Of a stretch of 64,000 bases of DNA, positions 30,613-40,362 are shown one piece after another; the stretch's first letter is position 1, and each line of letters opens with the position of its first letter. The stretch is taken from contig NZ_CP093528.1 in assembly GCF_022682305.1 (NCBI RefSeq), positions 1,067,501 through 1,131,500 on the forward strand. Reading direction: 5' to 3'. The position numbers and the translations under genes were made by a program. A model generated the notes under the pieces. That model had not been told where the DNA came from and did not search any database. It saw nothing but the letters and a program-made list of their open reading frames with translations. This DNA is from Shinella zoogloeoides (lineage in GTDB: Bacteria; Pseudomonadota; Alphaproteobacteria; Rhizobiales; Rhizobiaceae).

Positions 30613-32841
30613 ATGATGCGTCAATATGAACTCGTCGAACGGGTTCAGAAATACAAGCCGGATGTCAACGAGGCCCTGCTTAACAAGGCCTATGTCTATG
30701 CGATGCAGAAGCATGGCATGCAGAAGCGGGCGAGCGGCGACCCCTATATCTCGCACCCGCTGGAAGTCGCCGCGATCCTCACCGACATGCGCCTCGACGA
30801 ATCGACCGTCGCCGTCGCGCTGCTGCACGATACGATCGAGGATACGAGCGCCACGCGCGCGGAAATCGATGAGCTGTTCGGCGAGGATATCGGCGCGCTG
30901 GTCGAGGGCCTCACCAAGATCAAGAAGCTCGACCTCGTCTCCAAGAAGGCCAAGCAGGCGGAAAACCTGCGCAAGCTGCTGCTCGCCATTTCCGACGACG
31001 TGCGCGTGCTGCTCGTCAAGCTCGCCGACCGCCTGCACAACATGCGCACGCTCGATCACATGTCGCCGGAAAAGCGCGCCCGCATCTCCGAAGAGACGAT
31101 GGACATCTATGCGCCGCTCGCCGGCCGCATGGGCATGCAGGACATGCGCGAGGAACTGGAAAACCTCTCCTTCCGCCATATCAATCCGGAAGCCTTCGAT
31201 ACGGTCACGGGCAAGCTGGAGGAGCTTTCCAAGCGCAACGAAGGCCTGATCCGCAAGATCGAGGACGAGCTGCGCGAACTGCTCGTCACCAACGGCCTCG
31301 ACGATGCTTTGGTCAAGGGCCGGCAGAAGACGCCTTATTCGGTCTTCCGCAAGATGCAGTCGAAGTCGCTGTCCTTCGAGCAGCTTTCCGACGTCTATGC
31401 CTTCCGCATCCTCGTCGATGACATTCCGGGCTGTTATGCGGCGCTCGGCATCGTGCACACGCGCTGGCGCGTCGTGCCCGGCCGTTTCAAGGACTACATC
31501 TCGACACCGAAGCAGAACGACTACCAGTCGATCCACACCACCATCGTCGGCCCCTCGCGCCAACGTATCGAGCTGCAGATTCGCACCAAGCGCATGCACG
31601 AGATCGCCGAATACGGTATCGCCGCCCATTCGCTCTACAAGGACAAGGAAGCGGCGAACGGCGAGGCGGCCCAATCGCCGCGCTCCAACGCCTACGCCAT
31701 GCTGCGCCGGACCATCGAGTCGCTGGCGGAAGGCGACAATCCGGAAGAATTCCTGGAGCATACCAAGCTCGAACTGTTCCAGGACCAGGTCTTCACCTTC
31801 ACGCCGAAGGGCCAGCTTATCACGCTGCCGCGCGGCGCGACGCCCATCGACTTCGCCTATGCGGTGCACACCAATATCGGCGATACCTGCGTCGGCGCGA
31901 AGATCAACGGCCGTATCATGCCGCTCGTCACCCGCCTCAACAACGGCGACGAGGTCGAGATCATCCGCTCCGGCATCCAGGTGCCGCCGCCGGCCTGGGA
32001 AGAGATCGTCGTTACCGGCAAGGCGCGCGCCGCCATCCGCAGAGCCACCCGCGCCGCCGTGCGAAAACAATATTCCGGCCTCGGCTACCGCATCCTCGAA
32101 CGCACCTTCGAGCGCGCCGGAAAACAGTTCTCGCGCGATGGCCTGAAGCCGGTGCTGCACCGCCTCGGCCAGAAGGAGGTGGAGGACGCCATCGCCTCGG
32201 TCGGTCGCGGCGAGCTTTCCTCGCTCGACGTGCTGCGCGCCGTCTTCCCGGACTATCAGGACGAGCGCGTGACGGTGAAGCCAAGTTCGGACGAGGGCTG
32301 GTTCAACATGCGCAGCGCTGCCGGCATGGTCTTCAAGCTGCCGGGCAAGACCAAGGCGGCGCTCGAGGGCGCGGAAGGCGAGACCGGCCCGGAGGCGCTG
32401 CCGATCCGCGGCCTCTCCGGCAATGCCGAGGTGCATTTCTCCGTCGGCGGTGCGGTCCCCGGCGACCGCATCGTCGGCATCATGGAGAAGGACAAGGGAA
32501 TCACCATCTATCCCATCCAGTCGCCGGCGCTGCAGAAGTTCGACGACGAGCCGGAACGCTGGATCGATGTGCGCTGGGATCTCGATGAGGCGAACAACAC
32601 CCGCTTCATGGCGCGCATCGTCATCAACGCGCTGAACGAGCCGGGCACGCTCGCCGAGGTCACCCAGACGATCGCCACCAGCGATGTCAACATCCGCTCC
32701 ATGTCGATGACACGGGTCGCGGCGGACTTCACGGAAGTCCATATCGACCTTGAGGTCTGGGACCTGCGCCAGCTCAACCAGTTGATCGGCCAGTTGAAGG
32801 AGCTTCAGTGCGTGTCGACCATCAGCCGCGTCTTTACGTGA
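30613..32841 (+). CDS. rsh: Bifunctional (p)ppGpp synthetase/hydrolase
   Basis: A 742-aa RelA/SpoT homologue, the single long Rsh of rhizobia controlling the stringent response. Order: HD hydrolase domain (LLHDTIEDTSATR near residue 71), synthetase domain (TPYSVFRKMQSKSLSFEQL, YISTPKQNDYQSIHTT), TGS domain (VFTFTPKGQLITLPRGATPI), helical region and C-terminal ACT domain (IVINALNEPGTLAEVTQTIA). Both catalytic halves look intact. Confidence 0.96.
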   Translation: MMRQYELVERVQKYKPDVNEALLNKAYVYAMQKHGMQKRASGDPYISHPLEVAAILTDMRLDESTVAVALLHDTIEDTSATRAEIDELFGEDIGALVEGLTKIKKLDLVSKKAKQAENLRKLLLAISDDVRVLLVKLADRLHNMRTLDHMSPEKRARISEETMDIYAPLAGRMGMQDMREELENLSFRHINPEAFDTVTGKLEELSKRNEGLIRKIEDELRELLVTNGLDDALVKGRQKTPYSVFRKMQSKSLSFEQLSDVYAFRILVDDIPGCYAALGIVHTRWRVVPGRFKDYISTPKQNDYQSIHTTIVGPSRQRIELQIRTKRMHEIAEYGIAAHSLYKDKEAANGEAAQSPRSNAYAMLRRTIESLAEGDNPEEFLEHTKLELFQDQVFTFTPKGQLITLPRGATPIDFAYAVHTNIGDTCVGAKINGRIMPLVTRLNNGDEVEIIRSGIQVPPPAWEEIVVTGKARAAIRRATRAAVRKQYSGLGYRILERTFERAGKQFSRDGLKPVLHRLGQKEVEDAIASVGRGELSSLDVLRAVFPDYQDERVTVKPSSDEGWFNMRSAAGMVFKLPGKTKAALEGAEGETGPEALPIRGLSGNAEVHFSVGGAVPGDRIVGIMEKDKGITIYPIQSPALQKFDDEPERWIDVRWDLDEANNTRFMARIVINALNEPGTLAEVTQTIATSDVNIRSMSMTRVAADFTEVHIDLEVWDLRQLNQLIGQLKELQCVSTISRVFT

Positions 32842-32865
32842 CGGTTCCATGCAAAAATGTGGCAG

Positions 32866-32888
32866 CCTGCCTCGATTGAGGCAGGTTT
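32866..32888 (+). terminator. Hairpin terminator after rsh
   Basis: An 8-bp stem CCTGCCTC / GAGGCAGG with loop GATT (32866-32885) followed by a short TTT. It is 24 nt after the rsh stop. The weak T-tract makes termination efficiency uncertain. Confidence 0.6.
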
Positions 32889-33011
32889 GCCCAGGTTTTG
32901 ACCAGTAGCCATGCGCCCACCGCATGGCTGTATTGGGATAGTGTCGCTGGTGCCGAAGGGCGGGCGAACCTATCTTCTGCCTTGGGAGGTCAACCGAAAG
33001 GGGTTTACCAA

Positions 33012-33164
33012 ATGCTCAAGCAGATCAAGAACTTTGCCCGCGCCCTGCGCGTTCCGAACGCCGACGAGCGCGAGATCGCCTATCTCAACGGCGCCATCGA
33101 CCGTATCGACCTGGAATATCGCCAGCGTCAGGTTGACCGCGGCCTGTTCCGCAAGTCCTTCTAA
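33012..33164 (+). CDS. Small DUF3563-like protein
   Basis: A 50-aa protein (KQIKNFARALRVPNADEREI, then AYLNGAIDRIDLEYRQRQVD). The AYLN...IDLEYRQRQ layout resembles the short DUF3563 proteins of proteobacteria; the assignment is by recall. Starts at ATG 33012 after AAAGGGG. It lies between rsh and a DUF2062 gene. Confidence 0.6.
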   Translation: MLKQIKNFARALRVPNADEREIAYLNGAIDRIDLEYRQRQVDRGLFRKSF

Positions 33165-33271
33165 GAGGCCATCGGCCATGTGGCGCACGTCGTTGCGCCA
33201 CGGCGACCGCGTGTGGCGCCATGAGGGCGCTGCCATTGAAATGCCACCAACGGATCGGCTATGTCTTGACC

Positions 33272-33862
33272 ATGTTGTTCAGACGCCGAAAAAAGGCCTC
33301 GTGGCCTGACCGGGTGCGCGAATTCTTCTGGCCGCGCAAGGGGTTCACGCGTCCCGCGCGCTACCTTGCCAAGCGAATCCTGCGCCTTTCGGCCTCGCCC
33401 CATGCGGTGGCCGCGGGCGTTGCGGCCGGCACTTTCTCCGCTTTCACGCCGCTGCTCGGTTTCCATGTCATCCTCGCGCTGGCGCTCGCCTATCTCATGG
33501 CCGGCAATCTGCTGGCCGCGGCGCTCGCCACGACCGTCGCCAATCCGGTGACCATCCCGCTCATCGCCATCGCCACCTTCCGGGTCGGGGAGGGCGTTCT
33601 GGGCATCCATTCGGCTGAGGCGGTTTCGGCCTCTGAACTCTTCCACATGCTGGAGCATCTCGAACTGTCGGAACTCTGGCAGCCCGTTCTCAAGCCGATG
33701 CTCGTCGGCGCCGGCCTTCTCGGCGCGAGCGCCGCCATGCTTTCCTATGGCGTGACGCGCTTTGCCGTGCGCTCATTCAAGGCCCGCCGCCACGCCCGCC
33801 TTATAGAGCGCGCCGGCCTTGCCCACGCCCCCGTTCTTTCCTCCGGAGACAAGACCCTATGA
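33272..33862 (+). CDS. DUF2062 membrane protein
   Basis: A 196-aa protein with the DUF2062 core: [20 protein letters not shown], then [20 protein letters not shown] and [19 protein letters not shown], forming membrane helices, plus a late hydrophobic segment near residues 145-170. Basic N- and C-termini. The ATG at 33272 is chosen for [11 protein letters not shown]; no strong SD is visible. Its stop overlaps acpS by 4 bases, so they are cotranslated. Confidence 0.85.
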   Translation: MLFRRRKKASWPDRVREFFWPRKGFTRPARYLAKRILRLSASPHAVAAGVAAGTFSAFTPLLGFHVILALALAYLMAGNLLAAALATTVANPVTIPLIAIATFRVGEGVLGIHSAEAVSASELFHMLEHLELSELWQPVLKPMLVGAGLLGASAAMLSYGVTRFAVRSFKARRHARLIERAGLAHAPVLSSGDKTL

Positions 33863-34269
33863 TCATCGGCATCGGCAGCGACCTCATCGACATCCGCCGG
33901 GTGGAGAAGTCGCTGGAGCGTTTCGGCGCGCGTTTCACGGAACGCTGCTTCACCGAGATCGAACGGGCGAAATCGGACGGTCGTAAGAACCGGGCGGCCT
34001 CCTACGCCAAGCGCTTCGCCGCCAAGGAGGCCTGTTCCAAGGCGCTCGGCACGGGGCTGGCGCAGGGCGTGTTCTGGAAGGACATGGGCGTCGTCAACCT
34101 GCCGGGCGGCAAGCCCACCATGCGGCTGACGGGCGGCGCGCTGGAGAAGCTGAACCAGCTCCTTCCGGCAGGCCACGAGCCGCGCATCCACATCACCATC
34201 ACGGACGATTTTCCGCTGGCGCAGGCCTTCGTCATCATCGAGGCGCTGCCGGCCGGAACGCCCGGATAA
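33859..34269 (+). CDS. acpS: Holo-[acyl-carrier-protein] synthase
   Basis: A 136-aa phosphopantetheinyl transferase that activates ACP for fatty-acid synthesis. [20 protein letters not shown] contains the metal-binding Asp; [19 protein letters not shown] is the second signature block. The start overlaps the DUF2062 stop. The acpS-lepB-rnc-era order is conserved in alphaproteobacteria. Confidence 0.96.
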   Translation: MIIGIGSDLIDIRRVEKSLERFGARFTERCFTEIERAKSDGRKNRAASYAKRFAAKEACSKALGTGLAQGVFWKDMGVVNLPGGKPTMRLTGGALEKLNQLLPAGHEPRIHITITDDFPLAQAFVIIEALPAGTPG

Positions 34270-34336
34270 CAGGCATCCCGCGTCTTTTTGACCGATACGA
34301 TTTCCAACAGGCAACCTTTCCTCTATAGAGTGCCCC

Positions 34337-35107
34337 ATGTTTGCAAATAAGGACAAGTCCGGCGTGGCAGAGAAGACTGAAAAGGCCGAAGGCGGCCTGT
34401 GGGAAAACGTCAAGGTCATCGTTCAGGCGCTGCTGCTTGCCGTGGTGATCCGCACGCTGCTCTTCCAGCCCTTCACCATCCCCTCCGGCTCGATGATGCC
34501 GACGCTGCTCGTCGGCGACTATCTCTTCGTCAACAAGTTCTCCTACGGCTATTCGAAATATTCGCTGCCGTTCTCGCCGAACCTGTTCTCGGGCCGCATC
34601 TTCGCGCGCGAGCCGAGCCGCGGCGACATCGTCGTCTTCCGCTTCCCGCCGAACCCGGACATCGACTATATCAAGCGCCTCGTCGGCCTGCCGGGCGACC
34701 GCGTGCAGGTGCGCGACAGCGTGCTCTATATCAACGGCCAGCCCGTGCCGCGCGAGCATAACGGCTTCTTCCGCGCCGACGACCAGTACGACACGGGCGA
34801 GGACGTCCCGGTCTTCCGCGAGACGTTCGATACCGGCGTTTCCTTCGACACGCTGGACACCCGTCCGGGCACCGTCGGAGACAACACGCGCGAGTTCATC
34901 GTGCCGGAAGGCCACTATTTCATGATGGGCGACAACCGCGACAACTCGGCCGACAGCCGCTTCGACGTCGGTTTCGTCCCCGCCGAGAACCTGATCGGCC
35001 GCGCAAGCCTGATCTTCTTCTCGCTGGGCCACGACACGTCCTTCAGCCAGATCTGGAAATGGCCGGCGAACCTGCGCTGGGATCGTCTGTTCAAGGTCGT
35101 TGAATGA
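34337..35107 (+). CDS. lepB: Signal peptidase I
   Basis: A 256-aa membrane protease removing signal peptides. An N-terminal TM (VIVQALLLAVVIRTLLFQPF) is followed by IPSGSMMPTL with catalytic Ser52, YIKRLVGLPGDRV with Lys113, and FMMGDNRDNSADSR (box E). The periplasmic domain is full length. Its stop overlaps rnc by 4 bases. Confidence 0.96.
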   Translation: MFANKDKSGVAEKTEKAEGGLWENVKVIVQALLLAVVIRTLLFQPFTIPSGSMMPTLLVGDYLFVNKFSYGYSKYSLPFSPNLFSGRIFAREPSRGDIVVFRFPPNPDIDYIKRLVGLPGDRVQVRDSVLYINGQPVPREHNGFFRADDQYDTGEDVPVFRETFDTGVSFDTLDTRPGTVGDNTREFIVPEGHYFMMGDNRDNSADSRFDVGFVPAENLIGRASLIFFSLGHDTSFSQIWKWPANLRWDRLFKVVE

Positions 35108-35823
35108 AAGGCGCCATTCCGCTGAACGACGTCAACCGCAAGGCCCTCGAGGCGCTGATCGGCTACGTCTTCACCGACAAGGACCGCCTCGACCGGGCGA
35201 TCACCCATGCGAGCGCCCGCCCCGGTCAGGGCAGCAACTACGAGCGGCTGGAGTTTCTCGGCGACCGCGTGCTCGGCCTTTGCGTGGCCGAGATGCTGTT
35301 CCGCACCTTCCGCGATGCGAAGGAGGGCGAGCTTTCGGTTCGCCTTAACCAGCTCGTCAGTGCGGAAAGCTGCGCCGCCGTTTCCGACGATCTCGGCCTG
35401 CACCGGTTCATTCGCACCGGCGCGGATGTGAAGAAGCTCACCGGAAAAGCCATGCTGAATGTGCGGGCCGATGTGGTAGAGTCGCTGATCGCCGCCATCT
35501 ATCTCGACGGCGGGCTGGAGGCGGCGCGCGGCTTCATCCTTTCCAACTGGGAGGGCAGGGCCGCCCGCGCGGAAGGCGCGCGGCGCGACGCCAAGACGGA
35601 ACTGCAGGAATGGGCGCATGCCCGGTTCGGCGTGACGCCGAGCTATCGGGTGGACGAACGCTCGGGACCGGACCACGACCCGCGCTTCACCGTGACGGTG
35701 GAGATCAGGGGTGTGAAGCCGGAAACCGGCGTCGATCGCTCGAAAAGGGCCGCCGAGCAGGCGGCCGCGACAAAAATTCTGGAACGCGAAGGCGTCTGGC
35801 CCAAGAGCCAGGCCGCGGATTGA
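35104..35823 (+). CDS. rnc: Ribonuclease III
   Basis: A 239-aa double-stranded RNA endonuclease for rRNA and mRNA processing. The catalytic domain has YERLEFLGDRVLGLCVAEML with acidic metal ligands and a second acidic block near VVESLIAAIYLDGG. The C-terminal dsRBD begins at DAKTELQEWAHA and ends with KRAAEQAAATKIL. Translationally coupled to lepB and followed 8 nt later by era. Confidence 0.96.
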   Translation: MKGAIPLNDVNRKALEALIGYVFTDKDRLDRAITHASARPGQGSNYERLEFLGDRVLGLCVAEMLFRTFRDAKEGELSVRLNQLVSAESCAAVSDDLGLHRFIRTGADVKKLTGKAMLNVRADVVESLIAAIYLDGGLEAARGFILSNWEGRAARAEGARRDAKTELQEWAHARFGVTPSYRVDERSGPDHDPRFTVTVEIRGVKPETGVDRSKRAAEQAAATKILEREGVWPKSQAAD

Positions 35824-35831
35824 CGGACACC

Positions 35832-36776
35832 ATGACAGAAGAAAACCAAAACCCCGCCGGTAACGGCAGCACCGTCGAGGGCGCGACCCGCTCGGGCTTC
35901 GTGGCGCTGATCGGCGCCACCAATGCCGGCAAATCCACGCTCGTCAACCGCCTCGTCGGCGCCAAGGTGTCGATCGTCAGCCATAAGGTGCAGACGACCC
36001 GCGCCATCGTGCGCGGCATCGCGATCCACAACAACGCGCAGATCGTCTTCATGGACACGCCCGGCATCTTCAAGCCGCGCCGCCGGCTCGACCGCGCCAT
36101 GGTCACGACCGCCTGGGGCGGCGCCAAGGATGCCGATTTCATCATGTTCCTGATCGACAGCGAGCGCGGCCTGAAGGGCGACGCCGAGACGATCCTGGAA
36201 GGCCTGAAGGAAGTCCACCAGCCGAAGATCCTCGTCCTCAACAAGGTCGACCGGGTGAAGCCGGAGGATCTTCTGAAGCTGACGGCTGCGGTCAACGAGG
36301 TCGTCAAGTTCGAGCGCACCTTCATGATCTCGGCCCTTAACGGTTCGGGCTGCGAGGACGTGATGGATTACCTTGCCGCCGCACTGCCGGAAGGCCCCTG
36401 GTACTACCCGGAAGACCAGATCTCCGACTTGCCGATGCGCCAGCTCGCGGCCGAGATCACCCGTGAAAAGCTGTTCCTCCGCCTGCATCAGGAGCTTCCC
36501 TATTCCTCGCATGTCGAGACGGAGAAGTGGGAAGAGCGCAAGGATGGCTCCGTGCGCATCGAACAGGTCATCTATGTCGAGCGTGACAGCCAGAAGAAGA
36601 TCGCGCTCGGCAAGAACGGCGACGCCATCAAGGCGATCTCCACGGCTTCCCGCAAGGAACTGTCGGAAATCCTCGAGCAGACCGTGCACCTCTTCCTCTT
36701 CGTGAAGGTGCGCGAGAACTGGGGCGACGACCCCGCGCGCTTCCGCGAAATGGGGCTGGATTTCCCGACGTCCTGA
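35832..36776 (+). CDS. era: GTPase Era
   Basis: A 314-aa GTPase needed for 30S ribosome maturation. G1 IGATNAGKSTLVNRL, G2 region with VQTTR, G3 DTPGIF, G4 LNKVDRV, followed by the C-terminal KH domain (IEQVIYVERDSQKKIALGKN). The ATG at 35832 gives an N-terminal acidic extension of about 20 residues. It is the last gene of the acpS-lepB-rnc-era run. recO, often next in relatives, is 9 kb away. Confidence 0.96.
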   Translation: MTEENQNPAGNGSTVEGATRSGFVALIGATNAGKSTLVNRLVGAKVSIVSHKVQTTRAIVRGIAIHNNAQIVFMDTPGIFKPRRRLDRAMVTTAWGGAKDADFIMFLIDSERGLKGDAETILEGLKEVHQPKILVLNKVDRVKPEDLLKLTAAVNEVVKFERTFMISALNGSGCEDVMDYLAAALPEGPWYYPEDQISDLPMRQLAAEITREKLFLRLHQELPYSSHVETEKWEERKDGSVRIEQVIYVERDSQKKIALGKNGDAIKAISTASRKELSEILEQTVHLFLFVKVRENWGDDPARFREMGLDFPTS

Positions 36777-36797
36777 TCGGGGCGCATATCGGGTTTG

Positions 36798-36932
36798 CCC
36801 CTCACCCTAACCCTCTCCCCGCAAGCGGGGAGAGGGGACTTGCCCCACGCGACGTTGGAAATTTGGGAGCCGGCGCGGCATATCCCTTCTCCCCGCTTGC
36901 GGGAAGAAGGTCCCGGCAGGGGGGTGAGGGGC
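36798..36932. repeat. Rhizobial REP/RIME-type palindromic repeat, copy 1
   Basis: Two hairpin units: CTCTCCCCGCAAGCGGGGAGAG, followed by TTCTCCCCGCTTGCGGGAAG, bordered by CCCCTCACC at the left and GGTGAGGGG at the right, so the whole element is an inverted repeat. A related copy is at 56210-56325 between nadA and nadB. Located directly after era. Confidence 0.8.
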
Positions 36933-36962
36933 AGCCCTCTACTCAACCGCTTCCAAGAGACC

Positions 36963-39326
36963 TCAAGCCCGCGCCCGGCGCTCCGGCTTCCGCGCTCCCT
37001 CGCGCGCCTTCTCCATCAACCGTTCCATGGCCCAGATGCCCAGGTCGTCGAGGGCGAGGGGGCGGCTGATCAGGTAGCCCTGATAGAGGTCGCAGCCCGC
37101 GGCGGCGAGCAGGGCCATCTTCTCCGTCGTATCGACGCCCTCGGCAATCACCGACATGTCCTGCGCATGGCAGAGCGCGACGAGCGCGCGCAGCGTCGGA
37201 AGGGCGGCCGAGCGGGTAAGGCTTTCGACCAGCGCGCGGTCGAGCTTGATGGTCTCGGCCGGATATTCGATGATCTGCTGCACCGACGTGTAGCCCGCGC
37301 CGAAATCGTCGATGGAGATGCGGAAGCCGCGCCCGCGCAGGATCTCGATGTTGCGGCGCGATTGCTCGCCGAGCTTCACCGCGAAGGTCTCCGTCAGCTC
37401 GATCTCGATCATGCGCGCATCGACGCCGTGGCGATCGGCGCAGTCGCAGAAATGGTCGCTGATCGACTTGGTGTAAAGCTCGGCCGAGGAGATGTTGATG
37501 CACAGGATCGTGTCGGCGCCGAAGAGCTTTTTGATCTGGCCGTATTCCGCCATCGCCCGGTCGATCACCCACCAGTCAATCTTGCTGAACAGACCCGTCG
37601 TCTCGGCGATGGGGATGAATTCGTCCGGGGTGACGTTGCCGATGAGGGGAGAGCTCCAGCGCAGCAGCGCCTCGCAGCCCGTCACCTTGCCGTGGCCGTC
37701 GACGATGGGCATGTAGACGAGGTGGAATTCCTCGTCCGGGTCGAGCACGCGCAGCTCCTCCTCGATGCGGCGCTGGCGGTTGCGCGTCTCGTGCAGCGAG
37801 CGCGAATAGCGGGCCGAGCCGTTCTTGCCCTGGGATTTCGCCTGGTACATGGCGGCGTCCGCATTGGCGACCAGTTCGGCGAGCGTGCGCGCATCTTCCG
37901 GATAGACGGCGATGCCGATGCTGGCGGTGACGGGATAGGCCTTGTCCAGCACCTCGAAGCCTTCGCCGAAGAGCGCGAGGATTTCGTTGGAGACTTCGGT
38001 GATCGCGCCGCTGCCCGGCTGGCAGCGCAGCATGATGGCGAATTCGTCACCGGAAAGGCGGGCGAACAGGCCCTGCGGCAGGCCGCGTTCGCCGACGATG
38101 CGCTCGACGATGGCCGAGATGCGGTCCGCGAGCGTCTTCAGCAGCTCGTCGCCGATCTTGTGCCCGTGCTTGTCGTTGACGAACTTGAAATTGTCCACGT
38201 CGATGAAGAGCAGGGTGCAGCCGATGCCTTCGGCTTCGGCTTCCCCGAGGATCTGCGTCGAGCGGATATTGAAGTATTCCCGGTTGGAGATGCCGGTCAG
38301 CGTGTCGGTCCAGGACGCGTTCTGCACGAGGTCGAAGGACTGCATGGAATGGTCGTGCAGCCGCTTGACGTTGACGGAAAGGCGGCCGATCTCGCCTGCT
38401 TCGCTCATTTCCGGCAGCGCGCTGCGGCTGCCGGTCATCACGTCCGTGAGCTGGCGGTCGAGGCGGGCGATGGGGTTGGTGATGTAGCGCCGCACGAGCA
38501 GCAGCACGAGGCCGATGGTGCACAGGCTCAGCGCGACGGCGCCGAGCGCCAGCAGTGTCTTCAGCGTCAGCAGCCGGCCTGCGAGGAAGGCCGGATCGGG
38601 CGTCAGGCGGGCGAAGAGCGAGGGGCCGAGCGTGGCGGTTGCCGCAAGCGCGCCGCGGGCGAGATACTGGTGCTGCCCGATCTCGATCGTCGCGCCGTAT
38701 TCCTTCTCCAGCGCGCGCTTCATGTCGATGAAGGCCTTCGGGCGTACGGCCGTCTGCACGAGGATCGCGCCGCTCTTGGCGCTCGCCACCGGACGGTTGG
38801 AGGTGAGCGGGTCGATGAATTCCGAATGCACGATCAGCGGCTCGAGGCCGTGCGTGTCGAGATAGCTCCAGGACGACAGGCGCGGGCTGTCGATGACCTG
38901 CTTGGCATGGGTGATCTGCTGCGGCGTGATTTCGGCGAACGGATCGTCGCTGTCCTCGAAGTAGTAGTCCACCGTCAGCGGCGGGCGGATGATCGCGACG
39001 GAGATGAAGCGCTTGCGGTCGTCGGAGAGCGACGTGATGCTCTGCTGCAGCCTTACGCCGAGCGCGGTGTTGCGGTAGGCGGCGTCCGGCTCGTTGACGA
39101 AGAGCCGCACGGCCCCGCCCTCGACGAGCGAATAGATGAAGCTGCGGTTCTGCGTGACCTCGTTCTGGAAAACGGCGGTGAGCAGGCCCATCTGCTGCCA
39201 CAGCCGCGCGCGCTCCAGCCCGAGGATCGACGCGCTCTGGACGTAGTAGATCAGCGCGGCCGCGAGCACGTAGCCAGCGAGCACGACCGGGAAGATGAGG
39301 GAGAGGGCGCGTTTACCGAGCGTCAC
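36963..39326 (-). CDS. Membrane GGDEF-EAL protein (MbaA-like c-di-GMP enzyme)
   Basis: A 787-aa protein. TM1 near residues 10-30, a periplasmic sensor domain of about 215 residues, TM2 near 250-275 (LALGAVALSLCTIGLVLLLV), then HAMP, GGDEF and EAL domains. The GGDEF site reads RLSGDEF (Ser for the first Gly; still compatible with activity). The EAL domain has intact GCEALLRW (about 552), IEIELTETFAV and IDDFGAGYTS (about 672), so phosphodiesterase activity is likely. The gene overlaps the upstream polyamine-binding protein gene by 14 nt, the arrangement of V. cholerae nspS-mbaA. Confidence 0.92.
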   Translation of the reverse strand: MTLGKRALSLIFPVVLAGYVLAAALIYYVQSASILGLERARLWQQMGLLTAVFQNEVTQNRSFIYSLVEGGAVRLFVNEPDAAYRNTALGVRLQQSITSLSDDRKRFISVAIIRPPLTVDYYFEDSDDPFAEITPQQITHAKQVIDSPRLSSWSYLDTHGLEPLIVHSEFIDPLTSNRPVASAKSGAILVQTAVRPKAFIDMKRALEKEYGATIEIGQHQYLARGALAATATLGPSLFARLTPDPAFLAGRLLTLKTLLALGAVALSLCTIGLVLLLVRRYITNPIARLDRQLTDVMTGSRSALPEMSEAGEIGRLSVNVKRLHDHSMQSFDLVQNASWTDTLTGISNREYFNIRSTQILGEAEAEGIGCTLLFIDVDNFKFVNDKHGHKIGDELLKTLADRISAIVERIVGERGLPQGLFARLSGDEFAIMLRCQPGSGAITEVSNEILALFGEGFEVLDKAYPVTASIGIAVYPEDARTLAELVANADAAMYQAKSQGKNGSARYSRSLHETRNRQRRIEEELRVLDPDEEFHLVYMPIVDGHGKVTGCEALLRWSSPLIGNVTPDEFIPIAETTGLFSKIDWWVIDRAMAEYGQIKKLFGADTILCINISSAELYTKSISDHFCDCADRHGVDARMIEIELTETFAVKLGEQSRRNIEILRGRGFRISIDDFGAGYTSVQQIIEYPAETIKLDRALVESLTRSAALPTLRALVALCHAQDMSVIAEGVDTTEKMALLAAAGCDLYQGYLISRPLALDDLGIWAMERLMEKAREGARKPERRARA

Positions 39327-40362
39327 TGAATTGGGCCAGACTGCTGATGATGCGGCGGCGGGCCTGGACCGATTGGACGGTCAGTTCCTCCTGAAGCTGG
39401 CTTTTCGCCAGGATTTCCGGTGCGGCATAGATTTCGGGATTGGATCGCATGTCGAGCGGAAGCAGCGCCATGGCGGCGGTGCTTGCGGTCGGCATGTTGA
39501 GCTTCTCGGCGTTGCGCGCGCCGTTCCGGGCATTGCTGATGTAATCGACCAGTTGCAGGGCGAGGTCCTTGTTGCTCGAGCGCGCATTAACGGCGACGCA
39601 GTCGAGCCAGGAGAGCGTGCCCTCCTTCGGCACGACGTAGCGCCAGAGGCCGGGCGTGCCGACCTTGTCGTTCAATGTGTACTGGTCGCCGCTATAGCCG
39701 AGCGCCATGTGGATGTTCGGCCCCTTGTCCGCGTTCTGGATGGAGGTGATGACATAGTCGTAGGTCAGCACATAGGGCGCCTGCGCCTTCATCAGCTCGT
39801 AGGCTGCCTTCAGCGTCTCGTTGTCGTTGGCGTTCACCGATTTTCCGAGCAGCGCCAGCGGTGCGACGAAGGCTTCGGCATAGTCGTCGTACATGGCGAT
39901 ATGGCCGCGCAGGCTTTCCACCGGCTTCATCATATCGGCCCAGGAGGTCGGCGGCGTGGCGATCCTGTCGGAGCGGTAGAGGATGCCCATCGTGCCCCAA
40001 AGATAGGGCACGCCATAGCCGCCGCAGCGCTTCGTCCAGCTTTCCGCGTAATCGGCCAGCGCCGGCACGTTCTCCATGTCGATGGCCATGATGACGCCGC
40101 GGTTGCCGTAGAGCTTCGCGCCGTTCTCGTTGGTCACGACCACGTCGACATTGCTGTTCGGGTCGGCGAGAATCTCGTCGCGCGCATCGCCACTGTCATA
40201 GAAGGTCTGGCGAACCTCGATGCCCGTTTCGGCGGTGAAATCCTTCAGGATCCGCTCGTCGATATAGGCTTCCCAGATGAGCAGGTTGAGCGTTGCCGCG
40301 CCCGCAGGGGCAGCCACGGCGAAAGCCGTCGATGAGACTGCTGCAAAAAATGCGCCATGCAT
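39313..40362 (-). CDS. Periplasmic polyamine-type binding protein (PotD/NspS-like)
   Basis: A 349-aa extracellular solute-binding protein. Signal peptide from ATG 40362 to about AGAA; then LNLLIWEAYIDERILKDFTA and GIEVRQTFYDSGDARDEIL, typical of the spermidine/putrescine family. GVPYLWGTMGILYRSDRI and TPGLWRYVVPKEGTLSWLD match the later lobe. No ABC transporter genes are adjacent; instead it overlaps a GGDEF-EAL gene by 14 nt. It is likely a ligand sensor for that enzyme rather than a transporter component. An in-frame TTG at 40407 is an unlikely start. Confidence 0.88.
   Translation of the reverse strand: MHGAFFAAVSSTAFAVAAPAGAATLNLLIWEAYIDERILKDFTAETGIEVRQTFYDSGDARDEILADPNSNVDVVVTNENGAKLYGNRGVIMAIDMENVPALADYAESWTKRCGGYGVPYLWGTMGILYRSDRIATPPTSWADMMKPVESLRGHIAMYDDYAEAFVAPLALLGKSVNANDNETLKAAYELMKAQAPYVLTYDYVITSIQNADKGPNIHMALGYSGDQYTLNDKVGTPGLWRYVVPKEGTLSWLDCVAVNARSSNKDLALQLVDYISNARNGARNAEKLNMPTASTAAMALLPLDMRSNPEIYAAPEILAKSQLQEELTVQSVQARRRIISSLAQFSDAR

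Noticed and set aside
39313..40362. ANDN tetrapeptide in the polyamine-binding protein (SVNANDNETL)
   Set aside because: It lies inside the folded domain and lacks the following Pro; it is not counted with the phage ANDNxP motifs.
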